DNA of 64,000 nt, from the NCBI GenBank assembly GCA_029582165.1, contig CM055873.1:51786581-51850580 (forward strand), given 5' to 3'. The notes beneath the pieces were generated by a model, which saw only the letters and a list, made by a program, of their open reading frames with translations, ran no database searches and was not told where the DNA came from. Shown in pieces: positions 12,167 to 22,819 of the stretch. The position numbers and the translations under genes were made by a program. Each line of letters begins with the position of its first letter. Position 1 is the first letter of the stretch. This stretch comes from Portulaca oleracea. Lineage: Eukaryota; Streptophyta; Magnoliopsida; Caryophyllales; Portulacaceae.

Positions 12167-12401
12167 CTCCTCTGTTTGGTTTTATTAGTCGTCCTTGGAA
12201 ATTGTGCCAAAACTTTGACCGTTATTATTTTAATTTATACAATGATTTATCATACAAAATTGATATCATTAGATTCGTAATAAAAAATACTATTAAAAAA
12301 TATAATATTATATTTTTTTTGCAAAACATTTATATTAAAAATTATTGATTAAAAATTGGCACTGAAAACCGTAAATGACAGATAAAAAAGAACGGAGGGA
12401 G
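12167..12401. mobile_element. Stowaway-like MITE (TA target-site duplication)
   Basis: Left end CTCCTCTGTTTGG and right end GAACGGAGGGAG are inverted versions of the common plant Stowaway terminus CTCCCTCCGTTCC, and the element is flanked by TA on both sides. About 235 bp, AT-rich, non-coding. Confidence 0.65.
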
Positions 12402-12569
12402 TATGTAGCTTGTAATTTGCCTATAATTGTAGCAAAATATGAAAGAAAAAAAATATATAAAAGAAAAGTATGATTGTTTTGAATGCAATGTTTACCCAAC
12501 TCTTGCTGATTATAGAACAAATTAAAGAAAAATTTACCCACGCTACCTTCTTATAGTTATGATGCAGAT

Positions 12570-12790
12570 CTACATGCCTAGTTTTTATCCTATGGCAAGA
12601 GTTAATTTTGTCCAGTATCACTTGATCATTATAGAGCAAATTAACCTAATTTTTTTGAATGATGAAATGCTTTAGGGTATGTTTGGTTGGTTAAAAACTA
12701 TGGGGAAATGGTTAATTTTCCCATGTTGATCTAATAAAGGTTGATCTTGGGAAAGCGTTACAGAGGGTCCACTATTTCTTACATTTTTCT
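12570..12790 (-). repeat. Reverse-orientation fragment of the 8.0/22.0-kb repeat family
   Basis: The reverse complement of this stretch matches the leader of the unidentified repeat at about 8040-8250 and 22020-22240, including AGGTTAATTTGCTCTATAAT and the weak frame start (MLYN...). Coding similarity is lost after about 15 codons. It is a truncated third copy. Confidence 0.6.
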
Positions 12791-13080
12791 AGAGAAAGTT
12801 ACCTTTAAGAGGAGCAAAGAGAAATTTTTCCAGGAGATATCTTTTCCATGAAAAATTTCTTCGAGAAAAATTTCCCAGAAATTTCTACCAAATTAATGTT
12901 CACTTTATGAAATGGAAAATTTAAAAATCTATTTTTTAATAAATATATATAATTATAGCCTCATCAAAAAAATTGCCCAAAACATTGCTAAATTATGGAG
13001 TTGCGTACATATGTAAATCATGACATACATTGTATTTAATATTTGACAGACCATATGCATATTAACTATATAATTATAGC

Positions 13081-15923
13081 CTCTGTGTGAAGATGATGTT
13101 AGTTTGATGGTAGAAGTGGGTACCTCACTCAGCTTGAATTTTGCAGCCTGTAGTCTAAAGTTAGGGGAGTTCAATCAAACCCTCAATTTCTGTCAAAATG
13201 CACTGGATTTTGACCCTTTGAATGTTAAAGCCTTGTTTCGAAGAGCTACAGCCTTGGTGAATCTTGATCGCATTGAAGAAGCCATTAAAAATCTTGAACG
13301 GGCAAAGGAACTAGACCCAGAAAATAAAGAGGTGATCAAGGAGCTCAACAGGGTCAAGAAGGACTTGCATAGGAAGTCATCGAAAACAAATATGGAGGTG
13401 GAAGGAAACCCTAGGGAGAGAGGGAGAAGAGATGAGGAAGACAAGGAGAAGTCTTTTGTTAACAACAACAACAAAAAGAGTGACAGGGAAGTGAGTGTAG
13501 CATGGCCAAGAAACTTGTTCAAGGGTCCTATTACCGAGGGAACTCCCGACCCTATGGAAGTTGAGGAAGTTGAGGAGGTTGCTCAATTTCAAGACCAAGA
13601 GAAAGGAGTTGAGATAGCTGCAGGCTCAAAGGCTGCTAGGGTGTCGTCAGTTAAGGTTCCTAGAAGAAGGAAGGAGAGAAGGAAGGAGTTTAGTGAAGAA
13701 GAAGGGGTGGCCAACAAACACACCACCCAGGGATACACAGGTCCCACCAAGTCACGCAACTATCATACAGTTGCGCTTAAAAATGCTATGACAAGCGTGG
13801 AGGATAGGGCTAGTTGTAGCTCTACGATATCTCTGGCAGACTCCCCTTCCTTGGAAGGCATCATAAATCAAGTCAAGTCAGGGCTCAAGTTCTCTAAACG
13901 ACAAGATGATCACATCATATCCTTGAACATTGAAGCCTACGAAGGACTGCTCAAAGGAAATCACTTAGAAGTTTATGACCCTTTAAGTCTGACTTATATG
14001 ACAGTCAAAGTCATTGCACAATTGGAAATGCCATCATCAGAGAGTGTTGCCAAATCCAGCGTAGGCGAACATCCGGATAATGTGGCCGAAGAGTGTGCCA
14101 TGGAAGAAAGTAGGATTGGCATATCGATTCCTGACGCTCCAGAGTTTGCAATAGGTTGCAACACTGCTCCGATGTCGAACAAGATCCTCTACAAGCACAG
14201 GCCTTTACCAAGAATTCGCAAAAATGGTAGGGTTTTCCTTTCAGATAAGATTAATCTTTGGTGCAGGACACAGGGTAGAACGGTTCACACCTGCAACAGT
14301 CCTAGGAAAGGATCTACCTACTTGCATTTGCAGGAGGGCAAGAAGATTTTCAAGCGGAAGATGTTCGGGATGGGATACACACACGTTCACAGGCAGGACT
14401 TGAGAAGGAGAAAGCGGAAGGCTGATAGAGCCTTTCATTTCCTTAGGGCAGGGGAGCCTTTGTGTGAAGAGGATGCTAGTTTGATGGTGGAAGTGGGTAC
14501 CTCACCTAGCTTGAATCTTGCGACCTGTAGCCTGAAGCTAGGAAAATTTAATCAAACCCTCACCATCTATCAAAGTGCGCTTGAGTTTGACCCTTTGAAT
14601 GTTAAGGCTTATTTTCGACGAGCTACAGCCTTGGTGAAACTCGATTGCATGGAAGAAGCCATTAAGAATCTGGAACGGGCAATGGAGTTGGATCCGGAAA
14701 ATAAGGAAGTGTATAAGGAGCTTCAAAAGGTTAAGCAAAATTTGCGTAGGAAGTCTTCAAGAACGAATATGGAGGTGGAGGAAGGAAGAAGGAGGGTGGA
14801 AGCAAAGAAGGGGAGTTTTGTTCATAATCGAGGTACGGGGGAAAAGGAAGAGAGGGTTGAATGTCCAAGGAGCGTGGTCCAGGAACCCACTGCCAAGGTG
14901 ATCCATGATTCTATGGAAGTTGATCAGTTTACTGACCCAAGGAAGGGAGATGAGATGGATGGAGGCCTAAGGGCTGATGGGGTGCAGCCAGTTGAGGTTC
15001 GGGGAAAAAGAAAGGAGAAAAGACAGGCAAAAAGAAAGGAGCGACGGGTTGGAAAAAGGGTGGCTAAAAATCCCACCACCTAGGGAGGTACAGGTTCCCC
15101 TTTATCTTGCAACTGTCCTTCAGTTGCATTTCAAAAAATCATGACATGCGTGGAGGGTAGGGCTAGTTGTAGCTCTATGCAATCTCCGGCAGACGCCCTG
15201 GCTTTGGAAGACGTCACCAAAAAAGATAGGTCAAGGCTCAAGTTCTCTAAACGGCAAGATGGTCAAAGCTTGTCCCTAAACGTCGAAGCCTACGAAGGAT
15301 TGCTCAAAGGAAATTGTTTCGAAGTTTTTGACCCACTTAGTTTGACTTATATGAAAGTCAAAGTCAAAGTAAACTCGGCAATGGCATCATCACAGAATAG
15401 TGCCAAGCCTAGTGTAGTTGAAAACTTTGACTTTGTGGAGAAGGAGTGTGGTATGGAAGAAAGTAGGAGTGTCACACCAATTCCTGAAGCTTTAGAGTTT
15501 GCAATTGGTTGCAACATTGCTCCGAGGGTGAACAAGACCTTTGATAAGCATCGCCCTTTACCACGAATCCGTAAGAGTGGTAAGGTTCTCCTTTCAGGTA
15601 AGACTGACTTTTGGTGCAGGGAACAAGGTAGGATGGTCCACAACTGCAAAAATCTTGGGAAGGGATCTACCTACTCGTATCGGCAAGAGGAACAGAGGAC
15701 TGTCAAGTGGAAGAGGCTTAGGAAGGGACATGTACAAGTTAAAAGGCAGGACTTGCGGAGTAGAAAGAGGAAGGCTAACTTAGGAACAGTGGCTGACTAC
15801 CAGTCGTTTGTCAACAAGAAATTCAAACCAACATTTTGCAAGGGTGTCCAGTCCGATGGTATGAGGACGATGGATAGTCAGGTGGTGGATCATGCTCACA
15901 GGTTGGCGACACAAGCCGATTGA
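13081..15923 (+). pseudogene. Long TPR-domain frame with internal tandem duplication and one in-frame stop
   Basis: One frame is open from 13081 to the TGA at 15921-15923 except for a single TAG at 15081-15083, giving a 659-aa frame followed by a 260-aa frame in the same phase. It holds two ~1.37-kb units. Each starts PLCE(D/E)D(V/A)SLMVEVGTS, then about two TPR helical repeats (CSLKLG.F, NVKA.FRRATALV, EEAIKNLERA.ELDPENKEV) like the Hsp90-binding TPRs of plant co-chaperones. A basic Lys/Glu-rich linker, a conserved block (LKFSKRQD, EAYEGLLKGN) and a Cys-containing basic tail follow. Unit 1 has CAG where unit 2 has the TAG stop. The 5' end is cut exactly at the unit boundary and poly(A) follows at 16029-16041, so it resembles a truncated, reverse-transcribed copy. 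Parent protein not recognised. Confidence 0.6.
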
Positions 15924-16041
15924 GGGAGATCATGGGTCTCGGCGTTGTCCAACACCTGTTTCTTTTAGTTGTTTTTTAGTTGGTTGTATTGTGTTTGTTG
16001 TTTCTGTGTCTATGCTGTCGTGTTTGGCAAAAAAAAAAAAA
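13081..16041 (+). mobile_element. 2.96-kb polyadenylated insertion (retrocopy candidate)
   Basis: Left flank 12975-13069 and right flank 16042-16230 are adjacent in the paralogous sequence at 27246-27560, where only about 16 bp separates them. The inserted segment ends in a run of about 13 A residues (16029-16041), as expected for LINE-mediated reverse transcription. No clear target-site duplication was found; TATAATTATAGCCTC occurs at both 12948-12962 and 13069-13083 but is probably MITE-arm sequence. The insertion carries the TPR frame and its presumed 3' UTR (15924-16028). Confidence 0.55.
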
Positions 16042-16232
16042 ACCTTCTCATGTATTGTTTTTTCGGATACCAAACGTTCACTTAATTGAAATTGAATTCT
16101 CAAAAAAGTCTCATTGAAATTGAATAGACTCATAATCTTTCCATCAATAATTTCACCAACCTAATTGAAACTTCCCATTATCTCCAACTCAATTAAAATT
16201 ATTTAAATTAAAGATTCTCAAAAATGCTCATT
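16042..16232 (-). pseudogene. SPH 3'-end remnant (paralog of 27372-27560)
   Basis: The minus strand at about 16152-16190 reads like the last codons of an SPH gene (compare GDDWKFQFGW at 24.05 kb) but with substitutions and a stop. The whole block is collinear with 27372-27560. It is a decayed fragment of the SPH family with no coding capacity. Confidence 0.5.
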
Positions 16233-16327
16233 GTATATTATACTAGTAGTTAGATTCGTGCGTTGCATGGGAAGCAAATAAATCATACGTATTATTGAAA
16301 ATATTATCGATGTTATAATTAAAAGAA

Positions 16328-16887
16328 GGGATATTGGATGAAAATATACTGACCTTTGGGGGTATTGGATTGTAATATACCGACCTTTATTATTGAACAA
16401 CAATATCCCTGACCTTTATACTTAGGTGAGATTATTATACCAACAGTGACTAAGGAGGTGGTGACTGGTTAATTGGTCTCAATTCTGACGTGAAAGGCGG
16501 AGAAAAAAAATCAGTCGTCGCCCAATAACCCCGTTAACCCCTCCGTTTTTCTCACTAACCCATGCTAAAAAAATCAGCTCTAACAAAGTGATTAACGGGG
16601 TGGTGAACCGGTCTCCATACTGACGTGAAACACAACAAAGAAATGTCTTGTAATGTGGGTTAGTGAGAAAAATTAAGGGGTTAATGAAGTTATTGGCTTG
16701 GGACAATTTTTTTCCCTTCGCCAACCACGTTAGCGCGCATGGAGATCGGTTCACCACCCCCTTAGTTACTGTTGGTATAATAATGTCACACAGGTATAAA
16801 GATCATGGATATTGTTGTCCAATAGTAAAGGTTAGTATATTACAATCCAACACCTCCAAAGGTTGGTATATTATTATCCAAAAACCC
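16328..16887. mobile_element. Mutator-type foldback MITE, 560 bp, with 9-bp TSD
   Basis: Inverted repeats of about 150 bp: the left arm GGGATATTGGATG...GACCTTT...CAACAATATCC mirrors the right arm reading inward from CCAAAAACCC. Flanks are identical 9-mers, TTAAAAGAA at 16319-16327 and 16888-16896, the TSD length of Mutator-like elements. It lies in a block absent from the paralogous sequence at 27.5 kb. ORFs within it are products of symmetry and carry no domain. Confidence 0.8.
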
Positions 16888-17139
16888 TTAAAAGAATAAA
16901 GAAAAAATTAAGTAATAATAAAAAAAGAATAGTGTGCTTATTTAAAAGAATAAAGGAAAAATAATTATGCATATGAAAAAAAGGAAAAAAAAAGAGTCAT
17001 CAATGCAAATATACAAACATTAATGCACATATTAATATTACATAATTTTTTTTTTAAAATAAATAGAATCAATCATAGGTTTCCCAAAATGTCCTTATTA
17101 GAATCCACATATTTCAATTCTTACCCTTTGTACCCAGAA

Positions 17140-17330
17140 TATATATATATATGATTATATCTAATTAAACAATGCACAAAATCTTTCCATATATTACATG
17201 AGCATATGATCTGTTGGTAATTAAGTCGTCAACCAAATTGAAAATTCTAGTCATCTCCAATTCTCCGAGCTCGCGGATCGGAAGTAAAATCCATCATCTC
17301 TAACCCTTGATTAATTCACCTTTTAGATTT
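17140..17330 (-). pseudogene. SPH C-terminal remnant cut by copia sequence
   Basis: On the minus strand, about 17217-17325 keeps the end of an SPH gene: stop region, a GWRL-like FQFGW counterpart, and the DGFYF block before it. Similarity stops at about 17325, where retroelement sequence begins. The same fragment, shorter, occurs at 27623-27690. Confidence 0.6.
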
Positions 17331-17374
17331 AAATAAATAATAATATCTATATTTCGGGTTAGGGTTAAATGAAA

Positions 17375-18506
17375 GATGACTGCTGAAGAATGAGAGGCCG
17401 ATAAGAAAAAGTTGCGTGGATCCATAAATGATGCGGAATGGCGAGAATTTGAGTTAAAGACTCTTTCAGATATTGAACTATGTCTCACTCCTAATGTTCT
17501 TCGGGAGGTACTTGACAAAGAGAACTCAGTGGATCTTTGGAATCGATGGGAAGAACTCTACATGTCAAGGAGCATTGCCAACAAAATCAGATTAAAGGCA
17601 AAACTTTACTCATACAGGATGTCTGAAGGTACCCATATTCAACAACACTTGAGTGAGTGTAATTCTATTATAGTTGATTTGGAGAGTTTCGATGAAGAAA
17701 TTAAGGATGAAGATAAAACTATTTTGTTGGTTGTCTCTTTACTTGAATCCTACAAAAACCTCAAGGACGTATTGCTTTACAGCAAAGATGAAACTTTATC
17801 CTTTGAATCTGATAAAGCTATTCTAATGTCCAAAGAAATATTTGACCTTGATGATAAATCCAACTGTGATGGTTTATTTGCAAGAGAAAATAAAACTAAC
17901 TTCAAAGGCCGAAAAAACAAAAGTTTTTGCAACTATTATAGGAAACCTGGTAATGATGTTACCGAGTGTCGAAAGCTGAAAAGGAAAAAGGAACAAGAGG
18001 CAAATAATGATTATAATCAAGAAAATTCTACAACCTCATTTGGTGAAGGTACTGATGATGTTTTGTTTGCGTCTTCTGATAAGGAAAGTGTTATTTCTTC
18101 TAATTGGACCCTTGATTCGGGTTGTACTCAACATATGTGTCCTAATAAGGATTGGTTTTCAACATATGATCTCATTGAGTCTAGCACTGTTTACATGAGA
18201 AATAATGATCCGTGTAGTGTTTTGGGAATTGGTACTATTAAAGTCAAGACTCATGATGGCACCATTAAAACATTGTCAGATGTTCACTACGTTCCTCATT
18301 TAAAGCATAGTATCATATCTTTGGGAACTCTTGAATCAAAAGGGTGTAACTTTTCTTCTGAAGGTGGAGTTCTACAGGTGATGCAAGGTACTCGGGTTCT
18401 ATTGAAGGGTCTCAGACAAGGTAGTCTATACCTTCTACAGGGTTCTTCGGTGACAGGTCCTTATAAGTCCCAAGGTTGTTCGAACTCTCTTTTGTTGCAA
18501 ACTTGA
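17375..18506 (+). pseudogene. Ty1/copia gag-protease fragment
   Basis: The frame begins MTAEE and then meets a TGA (17391-17393) where copia Gag normally has Trp, and continues open to 18506. Gag shows the UBN2-type core (LANKIRLK-like ANKIRLKAKLYSYRMSEGT, IVDLESF, ILLVVSLLESYK). The zinc knuckle is decayed: CNYYRKPGNDVTEC has lost the second Cys and the His. The protease motif WTLDSGCTQHM keeps the catalytic DSG. A GAG-pre-integrase-like block (VHYVPHLKHSIISLG) follows, then coding similarity stops. Integrase, reverse transcriptase and RNase H are missing, so this is an internally deleted, non-functional element followed by its own 3' LTR. Confidence 0.88.
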
Positions 18507-18569
18507 TCGAACTTAGCCCCTTCATGGTTCCTTGGCGATGTTGGATGAATTTTGGTCCAAGGTGGAGAT

Positions 18570-19092
18570 TGTTGAGATATGTCCCAAAAATCCATTCTAT
18601 AACTCATGTAGAGGGGTTACTACTAGTCCCAATTGAATGTGTGCATGGGATATCAATTTTGTTAATGTTATGTTATTAGACAACTTAAAGTGTTGTCATA
18701 AAAAGCAAGACGTTACGTTTCTCAATAACGCAACATCAATTAAGTAAGAGTTGTCAAATAACATAACATTAGCAATCTCATGTTATATATATATGGTTGG
18801 CCTTCTCAAGGGTAAGAACAAGAATCAACTAAGCCTTATACACTTGTATCAAGAGCATTTTTACCTATATTCATCCCTAGGTTGCGAGAGTCTACGAGAG
18901 TCTATAATTTTTCCTCTTGTAATATCTCTCTTTTTACTAGTGGATTATTTCTACTTTGCCGTCCGTGGTTTTTTCCCTATTGGGTTTCCACGTAAAATTT
19001 TGTGTCTCCTTTAATTTTTATTTGATCTTTCCTTTATACCATTCTAATTTTCTTGATTGTTTAATCTTTATTCGATCATAAAATTCATAACA
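18570..19092 (+). mobile_element. 3' LTR of the copia element
   Basis: A purine-rich tract (AAGGTGGAGAT) is followed directly by TGTTGAGATATG, the typical copia polypurine/LTR junction. The LTR ends ATTCATAACA, giving TGTT/AACA inverted ends. About 523 bp, non-coding. No 5' LTR or primer-binding site was found upstream of the gag fragment. Confidence 0.75.
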
Positions 19093-19129
19093 ACTACGTC
19101 CAAATAACTTATTTTGCCCAAATAGATAC

Positions 19130-19315
19130 TACCTCCGTTCCAAAATGTTTGTCATTTGACTAAATTTTGTCCATTGATTACTCACAAATTACGATGAGTT
19201 ACAATATGAAATTGTTGGAACCAGGGAAATGTTATGGGGAGAAACTAAAAAAACGTTTATTAAAAACTATGATGCATTTCATTAAATCAGAGAGTCAAAA
19301 TATATAGGAGTACAT
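19130..19315. repeat. Degraded Stowaway-like MITE remnant
   Basis: Starts CTACCTCCGTTCCAAAATG, a Stowaway-like terminus; the right end is only weakly preserved near AGGAGTACATAG. AT-rich with no ORF. Confidence 0.35.
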
Positions 19316-19404
19316 AGGGCTGCTCATCGATCCGAGACTGGATCGAACTAGGCCGGACTGGATTGGACTGAAGATCGAACAAGGGACTAGTCTGGATCGA
19401 GGAC

Positions 19405-19683
19405 TTGACTGATGAACTTTTTTCATCAGTAACAGAATCTACTGGGCGGAGTTTCTGTTATCAGGTTAGGGTGGCTTGGCGCGGGTTACAGGTTCGTCTG
19501 CTCATTCGGCATAACAGACATAAGCCACTCTTACCTGGGGTTTATGTTCAAGATGAAGAAGACCGAATTTACTGGGTGGAGTTTCGATATGAAAATGTTT
19601 TTGCTTTTTGTTTCAACTGTGGTTGTTTGGGTCATTTTGAAGCTCAATGTCGCCACAAGCGGTGGCTTGGGAAGCTATCATGA
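19405..19683 (+). pseudogene. LINE ORF1 fragment (zf-CCHC type)
   Basis: A 92-codon frame contains LLPGVYVQDEEDRIYWVEFR and the knuckle CFNCGCLGHFEAQC (C-X2-C-X4-H-X4-C). This combination is characteristic of the Gag-like ORF1 of plant LINEs (DUF4283/zf-CCHC_4 proteins). It lacks the upstream DUF4283 region and stops shortly after the knuckle. Related sequence may continue in another frame to about 19800, so it is a 5'-truncated, frameshifted remnant. Confidence 0.75.
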
Positions 19684-20089
19684 ATCGTATTGATGAGGCT
19701 CAACTGGAGGGATATCCCATTTTAACAGGACCTGAGCCCTATTACACCAACTCTGTTCGAGCCTTTCCACCCAAATTTGCCTATATAAATACAAAGCTTG
19801 AAGCAGGTCACCATGTTTTTCTTCTTCTTCTTCTTCCTTTCCCCTTCTTTCTGTCCGCTTTCATCTTCAGTGGAACCACATTTATTTTGGATATTTGGTT
19901 GATGAGTGTCCAATGAAGGCGGATCTTTTTCAGTTGGCTGTCATAGGGGTAATGATAACACACATTAGTTTGGATACTAACTTTAAAAAGCTAGCTGAAA
20001 ACTAATAGAAATGACAGAAAATTTTGAACAAATTCACAAACTTATGAAATTAGACATGAATATTTTGGAACAAGCTAGGGAAAACAATA

Positions 20090-20878
20090 TATATACACAT
20101 ACCTTAGTGGCTACCTCCATAGACTTGAGCGCTGCAAAAGAGGCGAATCTAGGAACTAAATTTAGAGGGGTCAAAATTTAAAGATGAGTAATTGAAAACT
20201 CTATATCTAATTAAAAAAATTTAAAAATTAAATATTAAAATTAAATACAAACAAGTCATAAGTATCATATGATATAAAATATATTGGATATAAAATATAT
20301 TAGATATTAGATATTGATATAAACAATCAAATTAATCTAAGTTGATTAAAGACTCAAGAATACTTGTAAATTTGATAAATAAAAATAAAAATAGATCTAT
20401 AAGCAAAAACCGTATTTTCATTTTTTAATTCTTATATACTATTAAAAGAACTTTAAAAAAAATTAACACAAAAGAATGAAAATTTCAAACCTCCAGGATT
20501 CTTCAAAACATAGTGCCTATAGTAGGCATCCAAGTACACTGGGAGGGGTGAAGACCCGAGATATTCACCTGCAACAAAACAAATCAAAACAAATTAACAC
20601 TCTCATAAAATCGAGCAAAAATATCAAAACAAGGATAAGATAGACAAACAAAGGGAAAAAAGAAAACTTACTAAGGTAATCGATATACAAGTATCAGTCC
20701 GACTCTCTGTAGAAGTAGGGCATTCCCACTGAGGCAAGCTTGCCCAACGCTCCACAAGTTGCCCCCGTGTCGGAATTACTGTCGCCCCAATTAAACTGGA
20801 GGCAATCAGGGGCGGCCATGGATGTATGACACAAGAAAACCAGTAAATAAAGGAGGATGATGATCGACATTTTTATCG
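20090..20878 (-). pseudogene. GDSL esterase/lipase pseudogene (copy B)
   Basis: Exon 1 (about 20680-20870, minus; start ATG at 20870-20868) encodes a signal peptide and block I (FNWGDSNSDTGA) but has an in-frame TGA just after YFYRESD, where relatives have Gly, before the conserved YLYIDYL. A partial exon 2 (about 20486-20573; LPVYLDAYYR) and only the 3' edge of exon 3 (about 20096-20150) follow; exons 4 and 5 are absent. The exon 3 edge and its intron repeat the sequence at 26810-26945 in copy C. The nonsense codon and missing catalytic Asp/His block mean no active enzyme. A TATA-like TATATA is at about 20957-20962. Confidence 0.75.
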
Positions 20879-20959
20879 AAGAGATCTGTGTGCAAGAGAG
20901 ATTTGTGACAAAGAGTGTGTGCTGAGGGGTGATCAATTGAGGGGCAAGGGGAGGGGTTT

Positions 20960-22019
20960 ATATAGAGAGTTGGTAGCAGCTAGAACTTCCTAATGTTTAC
21001 AAGAAAATTCAATCTTGCTATTATTTTTCAACCACAAAAATAAAAATCAAAAAACAAATGCATTTAAAATATGTCTTTGTTGGACCGTTTTATTTAACCT
21101 ATACATATAGGCTCAGTACGTTGTAATGGCCTATGGCCTAATGGCCCCATACTTGAGAATATAAATGTTTTCTTCTCGTTGATTTTTGTATCAAAATTTG
21201 CACATCGCCCCTTCACTTTAATGACCTTTATGCAAGTGAAATACAAATTAAATAAGGATATATGAAAAATACATTAAAAAAAAATTAAAAAACACATTTA
21301 CAAAGTTGCTACTTGCTACTAAGGAGCAATAGAGTTTCAAAAAGACTCAGTGTCATAAATAAATATTTTGATATAATATCAACTAATTAACAAGTTAAAT
21401 ACTTAATTTAAAATAATATTTTTGATTAATAATACCAAAAAGCTAGCCAAAAGCTTTAGAAAGAATCAACACATACACGTATAATTAATGCGGCTGTCAA
21501 AATATCGAAAGTAGATAAACCTCAAAAACCCTACTTTCATCCATGTTCACTAATGACTACATAGACTTTCAATGATTTCGGAGTATAAATGAAAATTAAT
21601 ATTAATTGAAATGAATGATATGGATATATGGTCAAGTTGTTTGAAGCATATTAATTATTCTCATTTGTGTGTTTGTGAGATTAACATAAATGCATGGTTA
21701 AGGTATGGGTTTCGGTAAAATTTTACTGCTACCAATTAATGTGCAATATGTGGGTTGTCAAGTATGTTGCTATTGCATCATATGCTATAGAGTTATATCA
21801 ATTAATCTTATGGGTCTAGACACCCTCAAAACCCTATACCTTAACCCTAAAAAGAATATATGCATGACAAGTTAGATATATATACCGATCGAATTGAATG
21901 TTATAGGTCTAAATGTGATTCAATCTGAATATAAAATCAACTTTATTTCATTCCATTAAGTGATCGATTAACAGGAATTCCAAAAAAATTTCCTCGTGAA
22001 ATTTTCCCATTACCTCCCC
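20960..22019. other. Intergenic stretch
   Basis: AT-rich flank between GDSL copy B and the second unidentified repeat. No gene recognised. It includes a telomere-like short run (CCCTAAAACCC-type words near 21830), which is not informative alone. Confidence 0.35.
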
Positions 22020-22330
22020 TAGGTATATTTTCCCTAGAAAAATGTAGGAAATGATGGGTATCCCATAAAGTTTTTCCAATGTCAACATATATCCAAACAT
22101 GAGAAAAATAAATTAACATAAAAAATTGACCATTTTTCCAAGATTTTTGACCAATCAAACACACCTGAAATCATTTCATCATTTTAGGTTAATTTGCTCT
22201 ATAATGAGCCAGTGATGCGGGACAAAATATCGAGTCTCATCTTTATTGTGTTGTATATTAGTCTTTGGATCATTTATTTGATGCTTGCCCTTAATACTCT
22301 TCTTTCAAAACTTTTATGGATGGATTTGAA

Positions 22331-22671
22331 GGAAAATTGGATTCTAAATCCCTACTTTTTGCAAATTGGATGATGGTGGTCCCTACTTCACTTTGTATTC
22401 TGGTGGTAAAAAAAATAATATACAATTGGATTTGAGTGGGACGCCGCCGAGTTGAGTGGTGGTGACTCGGTGGTTTTCTGACATGGCACATTAAAGTCAA
22501 CCCAGTCAAACACATCCATGTCAGAAAACCACCGAGTCACAACCACTCAACTCGGCGGCGTCCCACTCAAATCCAATTATATTTTCTTTTGGACCACCAG
22601 AATACAAAGTGAAAGTAGAGACCACCATCATCCAATTTGCAAAAGTAGGGATTATTAGAATCCAATTTTCC
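22331..22671. mobile_element. Mutator-type foldback MITE, 341 bp, with perfect 10-bp TSD
   Basis: Arms of about 155 bp run inward from GGAAAATTGGATTCTA and TAGAATCCAATTTTCC-like ends, with a spacer of about 30 bp. The element is flanked by TGGATTTGAA at 22321-22330 and 22672-22681. The undisturbed target is preserved in copy A near 8341-8350 (GGATGGATTTGAACATGCT), so insertion after duplication of the host repeat is directly visible. Ends resemble those of the 16.3-kb element. Confidence 0.92.
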
Positions 22672-22819
22672 TGGATTTGAACCTGCTAGACTTGAACTGA
22701 TCATCAATAATAGTCATTCGTGTGAAATGTGGGATGAGGATGATGGCCCAATGTTTACATTTGCTTAACCCCCTCCCCCTTCATCTATTGAAAGTAAGGA
22801 AGAATCATGTGATGACACT

